A stretch of 64,000 nucleotides of DNA, taken from assembly GCF_051106095.1 (NCBI RefSeq), contig NC_135785.1, positions 93,847,001-93,911,000 of the forward strand, in the 5' to 3' direction. The notes under the pieces were generated by a model that saw only the letters and a list, made by a program, of their open reading frames with translations, was not told where the DNA came from and did no database searches. This document shows, piece after piece, positions 1 through 12,836 of the stretch (the first letter of the stretch is position 1; each line of letters begins with the position of its first letter). The translations under genes were made by a program, and so were the position numbers. This DNA is from Pogona vitticeps. Lineage: Eukaryota; Chordata; Lepidosauria; Squamata; Agamidae.

Positions 1-3000
1 TTTTGCCTGACGTCTCTCAATCCTAATCAAATGGCACCTTAAACTCATATAAGGGAGTCTGGAAAGCAAATCTGGGGGAGCAAGGGAAGGAGTCTTAAGT
101 CTGACACATCCACTGTACACTTTAGACATTTCTCACACCCATAACTTGCCTATATTGGACTTATTAAGTATTCAGCTTCTGCTACCTATTAAACAATGAT
201 TAACATGAAAACTTGATACAACTTTGGGAAGAAAGGAGACATCAGGATATAAGACAACCTTGTCTGGGTGGAATTGTATATAAGGGGCATCAGCCTGAAG
301 GGCAGCTAATTCACTCGCTTGTGCAGAAGTCATTGCTACAAGAAATAGGGTCTTGAAAGAGAGGAGTTGAAGATCCGAACAAGCCATTGGCTCAAACGGG
401 GCGAGTAAGAGCTCGTAACACAACTTGAAGGGACCATTGAGGCAATGGAGGTTGGACAGGTGGGCAAGTATTACGTAAGCCCCTTAAAAACATCTTCAAG
501 GTTGGGTGTGAGAACAAGCGGGAGGCTTCTGAACTCGTAGGTTGGTAAAAGATGAGAGGAGATATAAACCTTTAGTGTAGAATGGGCCAGTCCTTGGTCA
601 AATAGATAGCGGAGAAAGACGAGGAGAGTATCCAATGAAACTGGAACAGGTAACAGATCTCTAGAGGCAGCAAACTTAGAAAAAAAGTTCCATTTGTAAG
701 AATACAACAGCTTGGTGGAGGGTTTTCTGGCTCTGTCCGAAACCTCTGCTATACCGGGGGAATCCTCCAAGCTGTGAGGTGGAGTGACTCCAGGTCAGGA
801 TGGCAGGCCCTGCCAGCATCCTGAGTCAGAAGAAATCATTGGGGAGGCAGCTTCAGGAACTCAGAAGCCATGGTCATGAGGGCGGTAAACCAAGATGGCC
901 AAGGCCACCATGGGGCCACTAGAATGGCATTGGCGCGTAGCTGGCGTATCCTGACTAATGTCCACTGAATTAGTGGGATGGGAGGGAAGAGATAAAGGAG
1001 ACCATCGTAACACCATTCCCAAAGATGAATCGCCAAATATAGGAATGACAATGAGTGGGTGCCTCCTTGCTTGTTCATATAATACATGGTCGTGGTGTTG
1101 TCTGTGGCCCCTTTGGCCTACTATTAGAAGATAAAAGGCGCAAAACGCCTTGATGACCACCAACATCTCTAGATGGTTGATGTGAAGTAGTTTTTCTGAC
1201 CCGGACTACAGGGCATGGATTTTGTGAGGGCCACAGTGTGCACCCCAAAGTGTTGGGCTGGCGTCCGTTGTAACCTGGACCGTCATTTGAATGGGCTAGA
1301 AGGGACGACCCACTAGAAGGTGAGGCACGAACGTCCACCATGTTAGCTGACTCACAAGCTCTGGAATTACATACAGACACTTGGTAGGTCTGTCCATCAA
1401 ATGATCAAATTGAGACAAGTACCAAGCCTGTAGAGAGTGCATTTTCAGCCACGCATGTGGGAGAGCAGATGTGGTTGAGGCCAGGAGACCTAGAAGATGC
1501 TGTGTATGGTGGGCAGAAACTTTGGCCTAAGGATGAAAAGAGTGGATCGCTCAGAGTAGTTTCCGAATTCGTTCGGGGGGAAAGAAGACTCTGGCCTTGA
1601 CTGAGTCTAGGTGCGCACCAATATAGTCCATGATCTGAGATGAGACTTTGCAAAGTTGACCTGTAGGTCTAGATCTGCCAGAGTCCGGAGGGCAAAGTTG
1701 GTATCTTCTAGCACTTTGCTGTAAGAACTAGCGATGATCAACCAATCGTCTATATACGGAAAAGGCGTGATGTTGTGAAGACGAAGATAGGCTGCTATAG
1801 GGGCCAAACACTTTGTAAAGGTTCTTCGGGTGGTGGCAAGCCTGAATGGTAGGGCACAGAACTGGTAAGCTGACCCCATGAAGAAACGGAAATATTTGCG
1901 ATGATGGTGGTGAATGGAAATATGAAAATAAACATCCTGAAGCCACGAACTAATTGCCCGGAGAGAGAAGTGGAATGACAGATTCTAGGGTGACCATATG
2001 GAAACGTTTTGGATGAAGGTGAGTATTGAGTAGTCTGAGATCTAGGATCAGTCGGAGACCATCGTCCTTCTTGGGAACCGTGAAATAGCGGGAATAGAAA
2101 CTGTCTAGAACCTCTTGAGGAAGAATGTGTTGAACAGCATGCTTCTGGAGAAGAACAGATACCTCGTCCTCTAGAGCAGGTGAGTAAGCTGTGAGTCTGA
2201 GGTGTCCGACAGGAGGAAGATCTATGAACTCTAAGAGGTAACCATAACGCATGATGGCGAGCACCCAAGCGTGTTTTGTGATGATAGAGCACTTGTTGAA
2301 GAAAGGGGCTAGCCAGAGACGATGGGGAAGGTTGGATGGTTTGGAATGGGACAGTGAAAGATACTGTTTACTTTTCTTTGTAGGGCAACGGAAAGTTTGG
2401 TGATGTTGGACAGGGGCCTGTGACCTGAAAGTAGTGGTAGAAGCAGAAGGAAGACTGGACTTCTCTTGAGCAGGAGGTCTGTAAGAACAATAGGCCTGAT
2501 GGGAAGGTTGTTGATAAGATTGCTGGGCATTGAAAGGCCTGCACCACTGGTAGTGTTGGTAACGTGGCTGCTGGACATAAGAGTGTGCTGTCTTCTGGAT
2601 CTTATGTAAATTGTCCATGACCCCATCCATTTTCTCATTAAATAGACTGGCTCCATCAAACGGGAGTTCTTCAATTCAAGATCTAGCATCGCTATTGATT
2701 CCCGCTGAGCGCAGCCAAGCATGCCTGTGAAGGGCAATAGCCAATGTCATGGCCTTAGATGCTGCATCAGCCATGTGATGGGATGCTAAGCGCTGCTGTT
2801 TAGCCAGTGTAGTTGCCTCTAGGTGAGCATTGGTCCTAGTCTCCTTAGGAGTGGCTTGGATAACTGGTAAAACTTTGTTCCACAATTGCCTCTGATATGC
2901 TCCCATAGCTGCTTGGTAGTTTGAAATCCTCACGACAAAAGAGGCTAAGGAATAGAGGCATCAATCCAAGACATCCAGCTTCCAACCTTCCCTGTTGGTA

Positions 3001-3582
3001 GGGGTGACCTTAGAACGATTCCCAACCCTTGATTGATTAGATTGCACTATAATAAAATTTGGTGCAGGGTGCTTTGTGAAGAAAGTTGTATCGCTGCCAT
3101 GTGTTCTGTAATGATATTCAATACATCTAGAGATCTGAAGAGATGTAGCTGGTTGGTTCCATTAATCTTTTATGAGGTCTAACATAGGTGGAATGAAGGC
3201 CAAGCTTAATGAGGGGGATTTTTCTTGGTTTATATCATCAAAAACAAGGTCTTGCCAGGGAGGCGGGGGGTGCTCGATATCAAGCTCCAAAGATTTTGCC
3301 ATGCAGAGAATCAATTGTGAGTACAATGTAAAGTCTTCAGATGGCGATGGGGGATGAAGATCAGCAACATTTGAATCTGGTGTTGGCAAATTTGAAGGAG
3401 ACTTTTTGGAAGCTTCCAAAGGTGGATTTTATTCAGAAACCGACGATACCAAAGAACCCCTAGTAAAGGAAAGAGGTGGAGAGGGCGAGTGAAGACAACC
3501 TCTTAACATGGAAGCCAAAGCTCATGGGACCGGTATGGACGTGTCTGTTTCAGGTGCACCCTGATGAGTTGATTGAGTGTGT
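1..3582 (-). mobile_element. DIRS-type YR retrotransposon, 3' portion (fossil)
   Basis: Minus-strand remains of a DIRS-like tyrosine-recombinase retrotransposon, cut by the left window edge. Reading right to left: gag-like sequence (about 3580-2400), reverse transcriptase (about 2330-1600, with a YIDDW catalytic box and the upstream VPKKDDGLRLILDLR-type motif), an RNase H/methylase-like stretch (about 1400-860), and tyrosine-recombinase-like sequence (about 770-170). The order gag, RT/RH, YR and the style of the RT box separate it from LTR retroviruses and LINEs. It is clearly broken, with many interruptions. It is older than the L1 that splits it from its 5' part at 9471-11150. Family assignment is by motif recall. 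Confidence 0.8.
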
Positions 3583-3596
3583 GAGACTCTCGGTTG
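3583..3596. repeat. Target site duplication, left copy (L1 insertion)
   Basis: The 14-base string GAGACTCTCGGTTG abuts the poly-T (minus-strand poly-A) end of the L1 and recurs perfectly at 9457-9470, at the other end of the element. Confidence 0.95.
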
Positions 3597-3753
3597 TTTT
3601 TTTTAATAATTTTTATTTTATACAAAAAAATACACAAAAGAACACATACATAACAAAAATACAAAAAAATACAAGTAATAGTGCTTATTATAAACTAAAT
3701 TCTAATGTGCACCCCATACCCACGGGACTCTATTTACTATAATAATTTTTTTC

Positions 3754-6700
3754 TTACAGATTACCTCTCCAGAATTGTATTGAGTATTCTTTAGAGGCTT
3801 TCCCCCTTCCTTTCACTAACACAAATTCCATAAATTTACCCCAAATATCATAGAAATTGTTACATCTTATTTCCCCTCTTTTTATTTTAAGTTCCATAGT
3901 CAATTTATCATTTAATGCAATGTCCCATACTTCACAATACCAGTCTTCAATTTTAATATCCTTCTTGTCTTTCCAAAATCTAGCTATTAATATTCTAGCA
4001 CCTGTCATAAAATTAGTGATTAATTCTTTCGAGTGATGGTCCAGATCTGTATTATCAAAAATTGACAATAAAGCAATTTTGGCATTAAAATCAATATCTT
4101 TACCAAATATATCACACATTTCCTGAAAAATCAATTCCCAAAATTTCTTAACCACTTTACATTCCCACCACATATGAAAATACGTACCAATTTCCTCATC
4201 ACATTTCCAACATGCTTTGGAGTATGTTGGATTTATTATATTCAATTTTACAGGAGTCAAATACCACCTTAGACAGATTTTAAAAAAATTTTCCTTTATT
4301 CTTGTTGACATTAATCTTAACACTCTCATCCTCCACATTTTTGTCCAATCCTCTATTTTAATATCTGTTTTTAAATCGTTTTCCCAAATTAATTTTAAAC
4401 CTTCTATTCCCCATTCTTTTTCCTCTTGTTCCAAAATTATATTATATATTTTACTTACTATTCCTTTCAAAATTGTATCTTGCATATCTTCATGTGATGA
4501 CAGAAATTGTTCGTACTTAGTAAGTTCTCTACATTTACCATTAGTTTTCAACCAATCCTTTGTCCAGGTGTCTAACTGAATAAGATTATACCATGATAGT
4601 TTATTAGATTGCAGTTTAGACATAATCAACTCCTTCGATCTCATGTTACCCATCCAGTCCTTCAATCTTGCAACCCTTTTATTCTTAAATAATTCTACTA
4701 AATCCTTTAAATTTGTAGGAAAGTTTTCTGTCTCAGTCACTAGTTTTAATGGTGAAGTTAAGGGACAAAACTTCTCTTTATATTTATTCCAAATATTTAA
4801 CAGGTTTCTTAAAAAGGGGTTTTTAATCTGATTTATTGAACTTCTCTTTAGTATATTAAACAAGTATCCTTCAGCATTTCCATTTATTTCTGAAGATTCC
4901 ATCTCCCACCAAATTAATTTTTCTTTATTGAATATAATATCTCCAATAACTCTTAATTGATTTGCTATATAATAATTTTTAACATTGGGCATACCTAAAC
5001 GTCCTTTTTTTTGAGCCTTATACCAATATCTTTTATTTATTCTAGATTTTTTGCCTTGATTACAAAATCCATTAATTAATCCCTGCCAATATTTAAAATC
5101 CTCTTCTTCTAATCATATTGGGAGCATCCTAAATAAAAAAGTGATCTTCGGTAATATTTTCATCTTAATTAAAGCGATTCTCCCAAACCATGATAGTTTC
5201 AATTTGGCGTACTCTTGCAATTTATCTTTAATTTCATTTTTTAATTTATTAAAATTTTTCTCTTTTAATTTTTGAGTTGTTCTAATTATGTTTATACCTA
5301 AATATTTGATAAGATTACACATTTTAACGCTATATTTATTCACAAACATGTCTTGCTCCTGTATATTATAGTTAAACATCATCATTTGTGATTTTTGCCA
5401 ATTAATCCTTAAACCTGTTATTTCCCCAAATTTTTCTAAATGGTTTTTAATGTTTTCCATACTCTCTAATGGATTTTTAATAGTCAGTAAGGAATCATCA
5501 GCAAACAAATTAATTTTAATCATTTCATTTTTACCTGTTCCTTTAATTAATTTATCATTTCTTATTGCGTTAGCTAATAATTCTATAAGCATGCAAAACA
5601 ATATTGGTGAAAGTGGGCAGCCTTGTCTAGTACCTCGGCCTAGAAAGATCTTTTCCGTTATACCATCGTTAACTATTATTTCTGAAGTATTATCTAAGTA
5701 TAATTGATCTATAACACCTCTAAACTTTTTACCAAATCCCCAACCTCTTATAAGAAGTTTTAATGTTGACCATTCAACACAATCAAAGGCTTTAAATATA
5801 TCCAATGATAAAATCATTGCTTTTATTTTTTCTTTTTCTATTTCATGTATAATATTTAAAACTCGTCTAGTTAAATTGTCCATTTGTCTACCCTTAATGA
5901 AACCACATTGGTCTTCTTTAATATAATTTGCTATAAATCTATTTAATCTATTTGCCAATATAGCGGTAAAAATCTTAGCATCTTGGTTTATTAAAGATAT
6001 AGGTCTATAGGATCCCGGATCTGTTTGATCCTTATTGGGTTTTAGAATGAGAATCGTTAATGAATGCTTCCATGAAGCTGGTATTGTCTCTCCTTCCATT
6101 ATCTTATTATAAATCATTTTTAGCTTAGGTATCAAAATGGTGCTAAAGTGTTTATAATATTCTGGACCCAATCCGTCAGGACCTGGTGTTTTACCATTTT
6201 TTAATTTATTTATGACTTCAGCAATCTCTTGTTCATTGATCTCTTCTTCTAATATTCTTTTATCATTTTCCGATAATTTAGTTTTTAAATTATCGTTTAT
6301 ATAGTTTTCTATACATTCTTTCTTTATGTTATTTCCTTTGTATAGTTTCTGAAAAAATTCATGAAAAATCTTCAATTTTTCTTTCATTATATTACAATTT
6401 TTACCTGTTTGATCTTTAATTATCCCTATTGAATTTTTTGCTCTTTTATTTTTACACATTTTAGCTAACAATTTTGAGTTTTTGTTATTAAATTCAAAAA
6501 AATGTCTCTTTAAATACATCAGATCTCTTTGAACTTTCTCTATTTCTATATTATCTAATTCCTTTCTCTTAGCCTGAATTTCTATTAATATTCTTCTATC
6601 TCTTTCTGTAAAAAATCTATTTTCTAAGTTTTTCAAATCTTCTTCTAGTTTTTTCACATGTCCCTCCTTAATTTTTTTTAATTTACACGATTCTCTTATC

Positions 6701-7593
6701 GTTATTCCTCTTGTGATTGCTTTCATTGTGTCCCACAACAGGCCTGGCTTAGCACCTCCTGTTTCATTTATTGTCCATAATTCTAGCCATTCCTTCTTTA
6801 TCTTTTCTATTATTTCTGGATGCTGCAGAATATTATTATCAATTCTCCATCTTTTGGAGTCTTTATAATCTTTCTTTATTTCAATCTCTATTGACATCAA
6901 TGCATGATCTGTTATTTTAATAGGGTTTATTTCAGTATCAACAATCTTAGAAATTAAATCCTGAGATGTAAATATATAATCTATTCTAGAGTAAGTATTG
7001 TGCACAACTGAAAAATAAGTATATCTTTTTTCATCACCTTTCATTTCTCTCCAAATATCCTTCAAATGGTTATTTTTTATCTTTTTACTTAATATTGTGT
7101 TTCTATGATAAATATCATTCCGACTGTATGCAGTTTTGTCTTTTATCTTATCCATAACCATATTGAAATCTCCTGCCATAATAACATAACCTTTCTTTAC
7201 CTTTTCCATTTCTTTAAAAACCAAATCATAAAATTCACCTTGTTTATTATTAGGTGTGTACATATTTACCAAAGTATATTCTTCCAACCCCATTTTACCT
7301 TGCATTATTATAAATCTACCATTATAATCTTTTACTACCTTTTCTACTTTAAATTCGCAGTTTTTGAAAATTATAATTGCTACACCCCTAGATTTAGAAG
7401 TTCCAAAGTTTTTTTCATAAATGTCGATATTGTTCATCTTTAACTCATTGACTCCTTTTTCTGATTGATGAGTCTCTTGTAGAAAGACAATATCCAGCTT
7501 GTTTTTCCTCAACAATGCTTCTATTCTTCTTCTTTTCACTGTTGATCCGAGGCCTTTAACATTTAAAGTTGCAAGTCTTATTTTTCTACCCAT
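3754..7593 (-). pseudogene. L1 ORF2: endonuclease-reverse transcriptase, one in-frame stop
   Basis: 1280 codons in a single frame including the final stop. The start is the ATG before the LATLNVKGL motif. The APE-type endonuclease comes first, with its expected residues visible: Asn11 in LNVKGL, Glu40 in FLQETHQ, GDFNMVMD, SRIDYIF and a terminal TDHALM. The reverse transcriptase follows (KTPGPDGLGPEYYK, YRPISL, LDIFKAFD, RQGCPLSPILF and the catalytic FADDSLL). The C-terminal part ends with a cysteine-rich knuckle (CWKC, then H and C in FHMWWEC). One in-frame TGA at 5113-5115 splits the frame after codon 826, between the RT and the C-terminal region. It is one transition away from CGA or TGG, consistent with recent decay. 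In L1s this protein nicks the target and primes reverse transcription on it. Confidence 0.95.
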
Positions 7594-8286
7594 ATGTGTT
7601 CAAAAGTTTTCTTTCCAATAGGTCCCGTGTGTAACCTTACCTCCCACCAACCTACCAAACATAAACTAAAACATAAAACAGACAAAACAACACCCCATAA
7701 TTGATCTTCACCAATTTTGTGAACATATACATTCGTATCCTCTCCACCATGGTCCCATGCCATGACCACTGGCATGAGCAAAAGGTGGGGGGGAGACGCC
7801 ACCATCGTCCGGCGGAACCATGACCGGAGCCTTGCCTCTGATCTTTTCATTTAACTTTTGCATTTCTACTTAATGTTTAATACTACAATAGTAACAAAAT
7901 AAGAATAAGAATACCCTTCTCCTTCCCCCCTTCCCCTTACTGGAATCCTTTAAAGAGTTTATATTTAGTTTTTAGTAATTTTAATTTTGTTACCCCTTTT
8001 ACTATCTAAATTTAGTGTGTTTAGTATGATTAGAACAAGAGTAAAATAAATGGTATTATTCTATAAAGCTAATATAAAAACAACAAAAAAGAACCTCAAA
8101 AATTAGAAGAGGGGAAAGAGGGGAGGAGAGAAACATATATATGTATATATATATGCACACACATACATATATATAAGAAAGATTTTGTTAGGAGAAAGAT
8201 AAAGGAAAAAAAATAAAAGATATAAAAAATAAAATAAAATAATAAAAAAATATAAGAAAAAACTGGTCCATCTTCTTCCTTCTGGT
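7594..8286 (-). other. L1 spacer between ORF1 and ORF2
   Basis: About 690 bp without a supported ORF. It holds an AT/AC-type microsatellite (about 8133-8176) and A-rich runs (8200-8265). It is longer than the short spacer of mammalian L1s. An overlapping 90-codon frame at 7578-7850 shows no family motif and is treated as noise. Confidence 0.7.
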
Positions 8287-9156
8287 TCAGCCTTCTAGTT
8301 CTTTGCTTGTGGTTGGAATTAACTCCTGACTTTCTCCTTCATAAATGTTCCAATCTTTCAGCAGTTGTAAACCTTGCTCGCAGGAGTGGATTTTAAACAA
8401 AATCTTGTCCTTCCAGATTTTCAAAAAAATTGGGTAGCCCCAATGATATCTGATGTTATTTTTCCTCAGAATTGCTGTAACTGGCTGCATAGATCCTCAC
8501 CATTTCACAGTCTCTTTACAAAAATCCTGGAAAATATGAATTTTTCTGTCCCTATAAACCAGCTGGTCTTGTTTTTGTTTGATTGCTTTTAAAAATTGTT
8601 CTTTCTTTGTATGATTCAAAAACTTCACAACCACTGGTCTAATACCGAGACTACTTGGATTTCCCAGGAAATATGCCTTTTCTATATCTGTTTCAATCAG
8701 ATGCTGCGTGTCCATTATAGAGTTTATCCAAGCCATTATCTCCTTTCTGAGATCTCGGCCCTGTTGCACTTGGAAGTTCATTATTTTAATATTAGACCTT
8801 CTGAGGTTATCATCCATAAATATGAGCTTTTTATTGGTTTCAGAAATTTGCTGAGCCATGGACACAATTTCTTCTTTATTTCCTTGAACTGTATCACCAA
8901 GGTCCCTAATTTTGCTCTTCATGTCCTTTAACTCCTGTGACACCCCTGAAATTTGATCTTGAAGCTTAGTAATGCTTCTTTCGATGGACTTAGATCTTTG
9001 CTCTGTTTTGTCAAAGCCTTCAGACATTTTACAAGACAGATCTTTTATAAGCCTTGTAACCTCGTCCATCCTATCGTCTTCAGTTGGTTGTGTCGTCAAT
9101 CTTTCCAAACTGCGATCTGAGGGGGTTTTGGCAGTTTTATCCCTCCTCCTTGACAT
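8287..9156 (-). pseudogene. L1 ORF1: coiled-coil RNA-binding protein, one in-frame stop
   Basis: 290 codons including the final stop. A basic N-terminus (MSRRRDKTAK) is followed by a heptad-rich coiled coil at about residues 45-120 (ITKLQDQISGVSQELKDMK), then an RRM-like core (LRRSNIKIMNF) and a C-terminal domain (MQPVTAILRKNNIRYHWGYP). This is the classic L1 ORF1p layout: trimerising coiled coil, RRM, then CTD. One in-frame TGA at 8497-8499 lies before the CTD. Family members usually have Arg here (CGA or AGA is one change away), so this is probably a point mutation. ORF1p coats L1 RNA in the ribonucleoprotein particle. Confidence 0.92.
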
Positions 9157-9456
9157 AGAGAGTTCTAATTAAAAATAATTATTGTTGTTTCAGGCTTTTC
9201 GTTAGGAGCAGGGCAGCTGGAAAACGCCAGTAGCTAATCGGCCATGAAAGTGAAAGTAGTTCGTAACTTTAAAAAAACATAGTCCTTAAGGCTTTTAATC
9301 AGCGATATGCCTTCCTTATCCTTCTCTCCAAGGATTTATGATAAAAAAAACATTCTTCTAAAGAAAGAAATGCATTTTAATAGCTTTTTACCTTGCTAGG
9401 CGATACGGAGGGTTCGCTCCTAGCTGGTCATCCCCCCGAGCGGAAGTGACATCTAA
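9157..9456 (-). promoter_or_regulatory. L1 5' UTR / presumed internal promoter
   Basis: 300 bp between the target duplication and the ORF1 ATG. It is more GC-rich near its 5' end (around 9410-9450) than the rest of the element. L1s carry an internal promoter here; no specific factor site was identified. Confidence 0.55.
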
Positions 9457-9470
9457 GAGACTCTCGGTTG
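9457..9470. repeat. Target site duplication, right copy (L1 insertion)
   Basis: Perfect repeat of the 14-bp string at 3583-3596. Beyond it, the DIRS sequence continues. Confidence 0.95.
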
Positions 9471-11150
9471 TGATATCAAGGATGATGGTACCGACAGGGC
9501 ATGAGAGTTCTTCAAAGGACAGGATGACTGATGAGTCGCTTCCTGCTGAGACAAATAGCATCTAGGAGCAGGCTTCAATGGCGAAGGGTCGGGTTGGCAA
9601 AAAGTTCAATGCAGACGCGGAGGAGGTGAAGGCGATGGCGAGGATCCAGAAGGAGAGGCATATACATAACACACTCTCTTGGGCCTGATGTAATCACCGG
9701 TGTCATAGAAAGATTCAAGGTCATCCTCAGAGTATTGACCGTGACCACCATGTCGATCAAGCTCTACATAAATCGGCTCCTCATAATCTGAGTACGCATG
9801 ACGCCGAGATGGCCATGGAAGAAGTATAACCTGTCGATGCCGAGGATGCTCTCAGGTTGGAGAAACATGCCGACATTTCACCAGTCATTTCCACAGAGGG
9901 GATTGTTGCGGGGACACCTCCAAATTCAATAATTGTATCACTGTTGCCTGCCCAATTGACATAGGGCTAGAATGGGCCAAGGCCGGGCTGGAGATGACAT
10001 CAGCCTCAGAACGGCCATGACTAGGAGACAGGCTTGGTATTGGTATTGATACCGAAGCCTTAGCCTGTGGTGGTGGTGCCGAGTCGACCCCTTCAGAAAG
10101 GGAGTCCAGATCTGGCAACTCCTGAGATGACTCCTCAAGTATGGGAGGTGGAAGGGAGACTTGTATTGGAGGAAGTTCTTAAAGTTGAGCAGATTTTGAA
10201 AATTGTTTAGCCTTCTTCTGTTTACCAACAGCTTTCTTTTTCTAGGGCTCTTCCACGGATTGTGATTTCGACATCGAGGCCAACGTCAAGGCCGAAGACT
10301 TCTTCAGTTTAGATGCCTTCAAAGAAGACCTCAGAGACGGGATGGCAGGAACCAATGAAACAGCAGGCTTGGGATGAGGAGTGGGAGGAGAAGGAGTCAA
10401 GGTAGGCTCCATGGTTGCTAGGCTCGAAGGTGTAAGTGATTTCTCCCACAGATACGAACGAAGCCTCTACAAACGGAGCTTAAGGGCAGGTTTGGTCAAC
10501 TTTTTACACTCCTGACAGGAGTGAGTCTGGTGCCTCTCTCCTAAACAAAATAAACAGTGGTCGTGGCTGCCCGTGAAGGGGATCCTATTGGCACACGATG
10601 TACACTGCTTAAAGGGACCTGACAAGGCCATAAAATTGGCAGAAACTGGAGAAGGAAGGGAGGGGGGAAACGGGGGAAAAAAGGAAGACTCACAGAAAAA
10701 CATCAACCATCGTCTGTCCAAGATCAAAAGCCAAAAGATGAGAAGCCAAGTTGGTCACAACAAAGTCCGTAATCCAAAAACCACAACCGGTAAGCAGTCT
10801 GAAGGGCAAAATAGCCCAGAAAGAACAAACAGTAGCCAGTCCAAAAACCGACAATCGTATACCATAGTTGAAATTCTCCAGAGATTAGAAACTATATTCA
10901 ATAAACCAAACCAGAATCAAAAACCAAAATAATAGGAACAAACAGCTCTAGACATGAGAGTCCGATTGCAACGGCGGCAAAAAGGAACTGAGGTATTATG
11001 GTGGGCGGAGCATGCGCACCATGGGGAAACATCCTATTAATCACGTTTTTAAGCTCTAGAATATTCCAAGGAGTCCTGCGCAGGCACAGTCTAAACCCAT
11101 TTGTTTGCATTCAGAGGCCATGAAGAACAAGGGCTTCCCTTTCTGCCTCT
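9471..11150 (-). mobile_element. DIRS-type retrotransposon, 5' portion (fossil)
   Basis: Continuation of the DIRS element on the 5' side of the L1. It contains gag-like sequence rich in Pro, Ser, His and Gln (about 9880-10230) and an N-terminal cysteine/histidine cluster (about 10490-10640, with CTSCANRIPFTG, HDHCLFCLGERH and CQECKK), a pattern I associate with ORF1 of vertebrate DIRS elements. The 5' terminal region lies at about 10730-11150; its exact end is not defined here. Broken in several places. Confidence 0.7.
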
Positions 11151-12834
11151 TATATGCTAGATTTGATATAATCAGCAATTTCTTACTTACCTTTAACACC
11201 TGGAAAAGATAATAAAAAACCTGTTTCCAGTATTTCTCCAGAGATGCATTTTAAAGCATCCTCTATTTTTTTAATACTGACAAGTTGTCCCTATTCCAGG
11301 ATTAAAATTCCAAATTTATATAGAATCATTTATTTAACAGCTCAGTACCAAAATCTTGTCTGCTGTTTTATAATCAATTGAATGAAGTGTTGTCTAATTA
11401 CCTACATTTTTTTCAGGTAGTTCATTTTGCATCATATATCCAGGTCAACATTCAACTTACTATAAATTTTCAGATCACATTCAGTGAATAGCGTTTAAAA
11501 TTTATCAAATCCTTATAGGAACTCAGAATAATTCATCCGGCCATAGATAATTTAAGAGACCTTGGGCTTATAATTGATGACTCCATATGGAAACAAATAT
11601 GGACTATAACCTGATGTGCCCATTTTCAGTTAAGATCAAAGAGCGCTGTTTTATGATAAACTACTGTACTATACCCAAGTTAGGCTATGTTGATTATCAA
11701 GTAATATTAATGACAAAATGTTGGAGATGCCTGATGAAATTAAGGACATAGTGAACCTGTCCATATATACAGTTTTTTACTACTAAAATTACAGACCCAA
11801 AGTATATAACTAAACAAGATGTAGAAATTTCCCCACCATTAGGTTTATTGTTCCTGTTTTGAGGAGGGAATAAATCTCTTCTTCATGAGGAGCTGACTGT
11901 TAACCTTTATTTAGCTGCTGGACTGAAAATAGGCTTCCATTCGAACAGTACTCTTGTCACTATTTCAATGGAAATGTAGTTTGGTCATTAGATTTGATGG
12001 AAACATTGACTCTACATGTATGTAAATTAAGACTCATACCAAAAATTAAGTTTTATGGTACAGTATTTGATATCCATTACTTGCAAATAACTGTACTCCA
12101 TGTTCCAATATCATATGGTACCTCACGGAAACTGCTGGTATGCAACAATGAAACTTCATATTTCAAGGAGGAAGTTAAATTTTAAAGAAATTTAAAGTTT
12201 CAACAATCAGTTTGTTAGCTCTTGGTATGACTTATTGATCTACTTACGTGAATACATGGATCGTAATTTTTTTGTACTATCCCCCATCTGTTCTGTTGTC
12301 TTTTGATGTTTCAGTGTTTTTTAATATTTACTATTTTAATTAACTAAGGACATTCTTAATTTTTTAAAAGAAGTTCTAGTCAGTTTCCATGTAGTTTAAC
12401 AGACAAAATCAGCTGGAATATAGTCCCAACGAATCTTTTATATTTTGCTACTAGGATACCTAGTCTTGAGTAATATAGTGTACTAGGACAAGAAAGTCCC
12501 ACACCATTTGTGAGCAAATCAAGCAGAAGTAACATATCTGATTATCACTAGGCTGCCCCCATTTAGGGTGAGGACTGTTGGAATTCTTAGCAGGCTCAGT
12601 AAATGTATAATGTGTACAGTATATTAAACCCTAATCCCTTTGCTAACATTTGAACAGTGGAATTTCCATGGGACTAGAAAATACTCCACAACTTACTTAA
12701 TCCAAGTCTTGTTGTTCCAAGTTAATGTCTTAGGATATAATCACTGAGGGTTAAATAGGATTTCAAAAATTCTTAGGTTTAGTCAAATCAGATTTGAAAC
12801 ATTAATCAGAAATCCATTACAGCACCCTATATGG
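11151..12834. other. Intergenic stretch, nothing recognised
   Basis: 1.7 kb of AT-rich DNA between the DIRS element and the first MITE, downstream of VPS26A. I see no exon with splice sites, no repeat I can name and no RNA gene. A 63-codon frame at 11994-12185 has no family features. Confidence 0.5.
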
Positions 12835-12836
12835 TA

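Larger units (their letters stand above)
3597..9456 (-). mobile_element. Near-full-length L1 LINE inserted in the DIRS element
   Basis: A 5.86-kb L1 on the minus strand. From its 5' end: a 5' UTR of about 300 bp (9456-9157), ORF1 (9156-8287), a 0.7-kb spacer (8286-7594) with AT/AC microsatellite, ORF2 (7593-3754), a short 3' UTR of about 150 bp and a short A-rich tail (poly-T at 3597-3604). Perfect 14-bp target duplications flank it, and the DIRS sequence resumes on each side. Each ORF is open end to end except for one in-frame TGA, so the copy is young but cannot make full-length proteins. The spacer and AT-richness (A-rich coding strand) are typical of L1. Confidence 0.95.
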
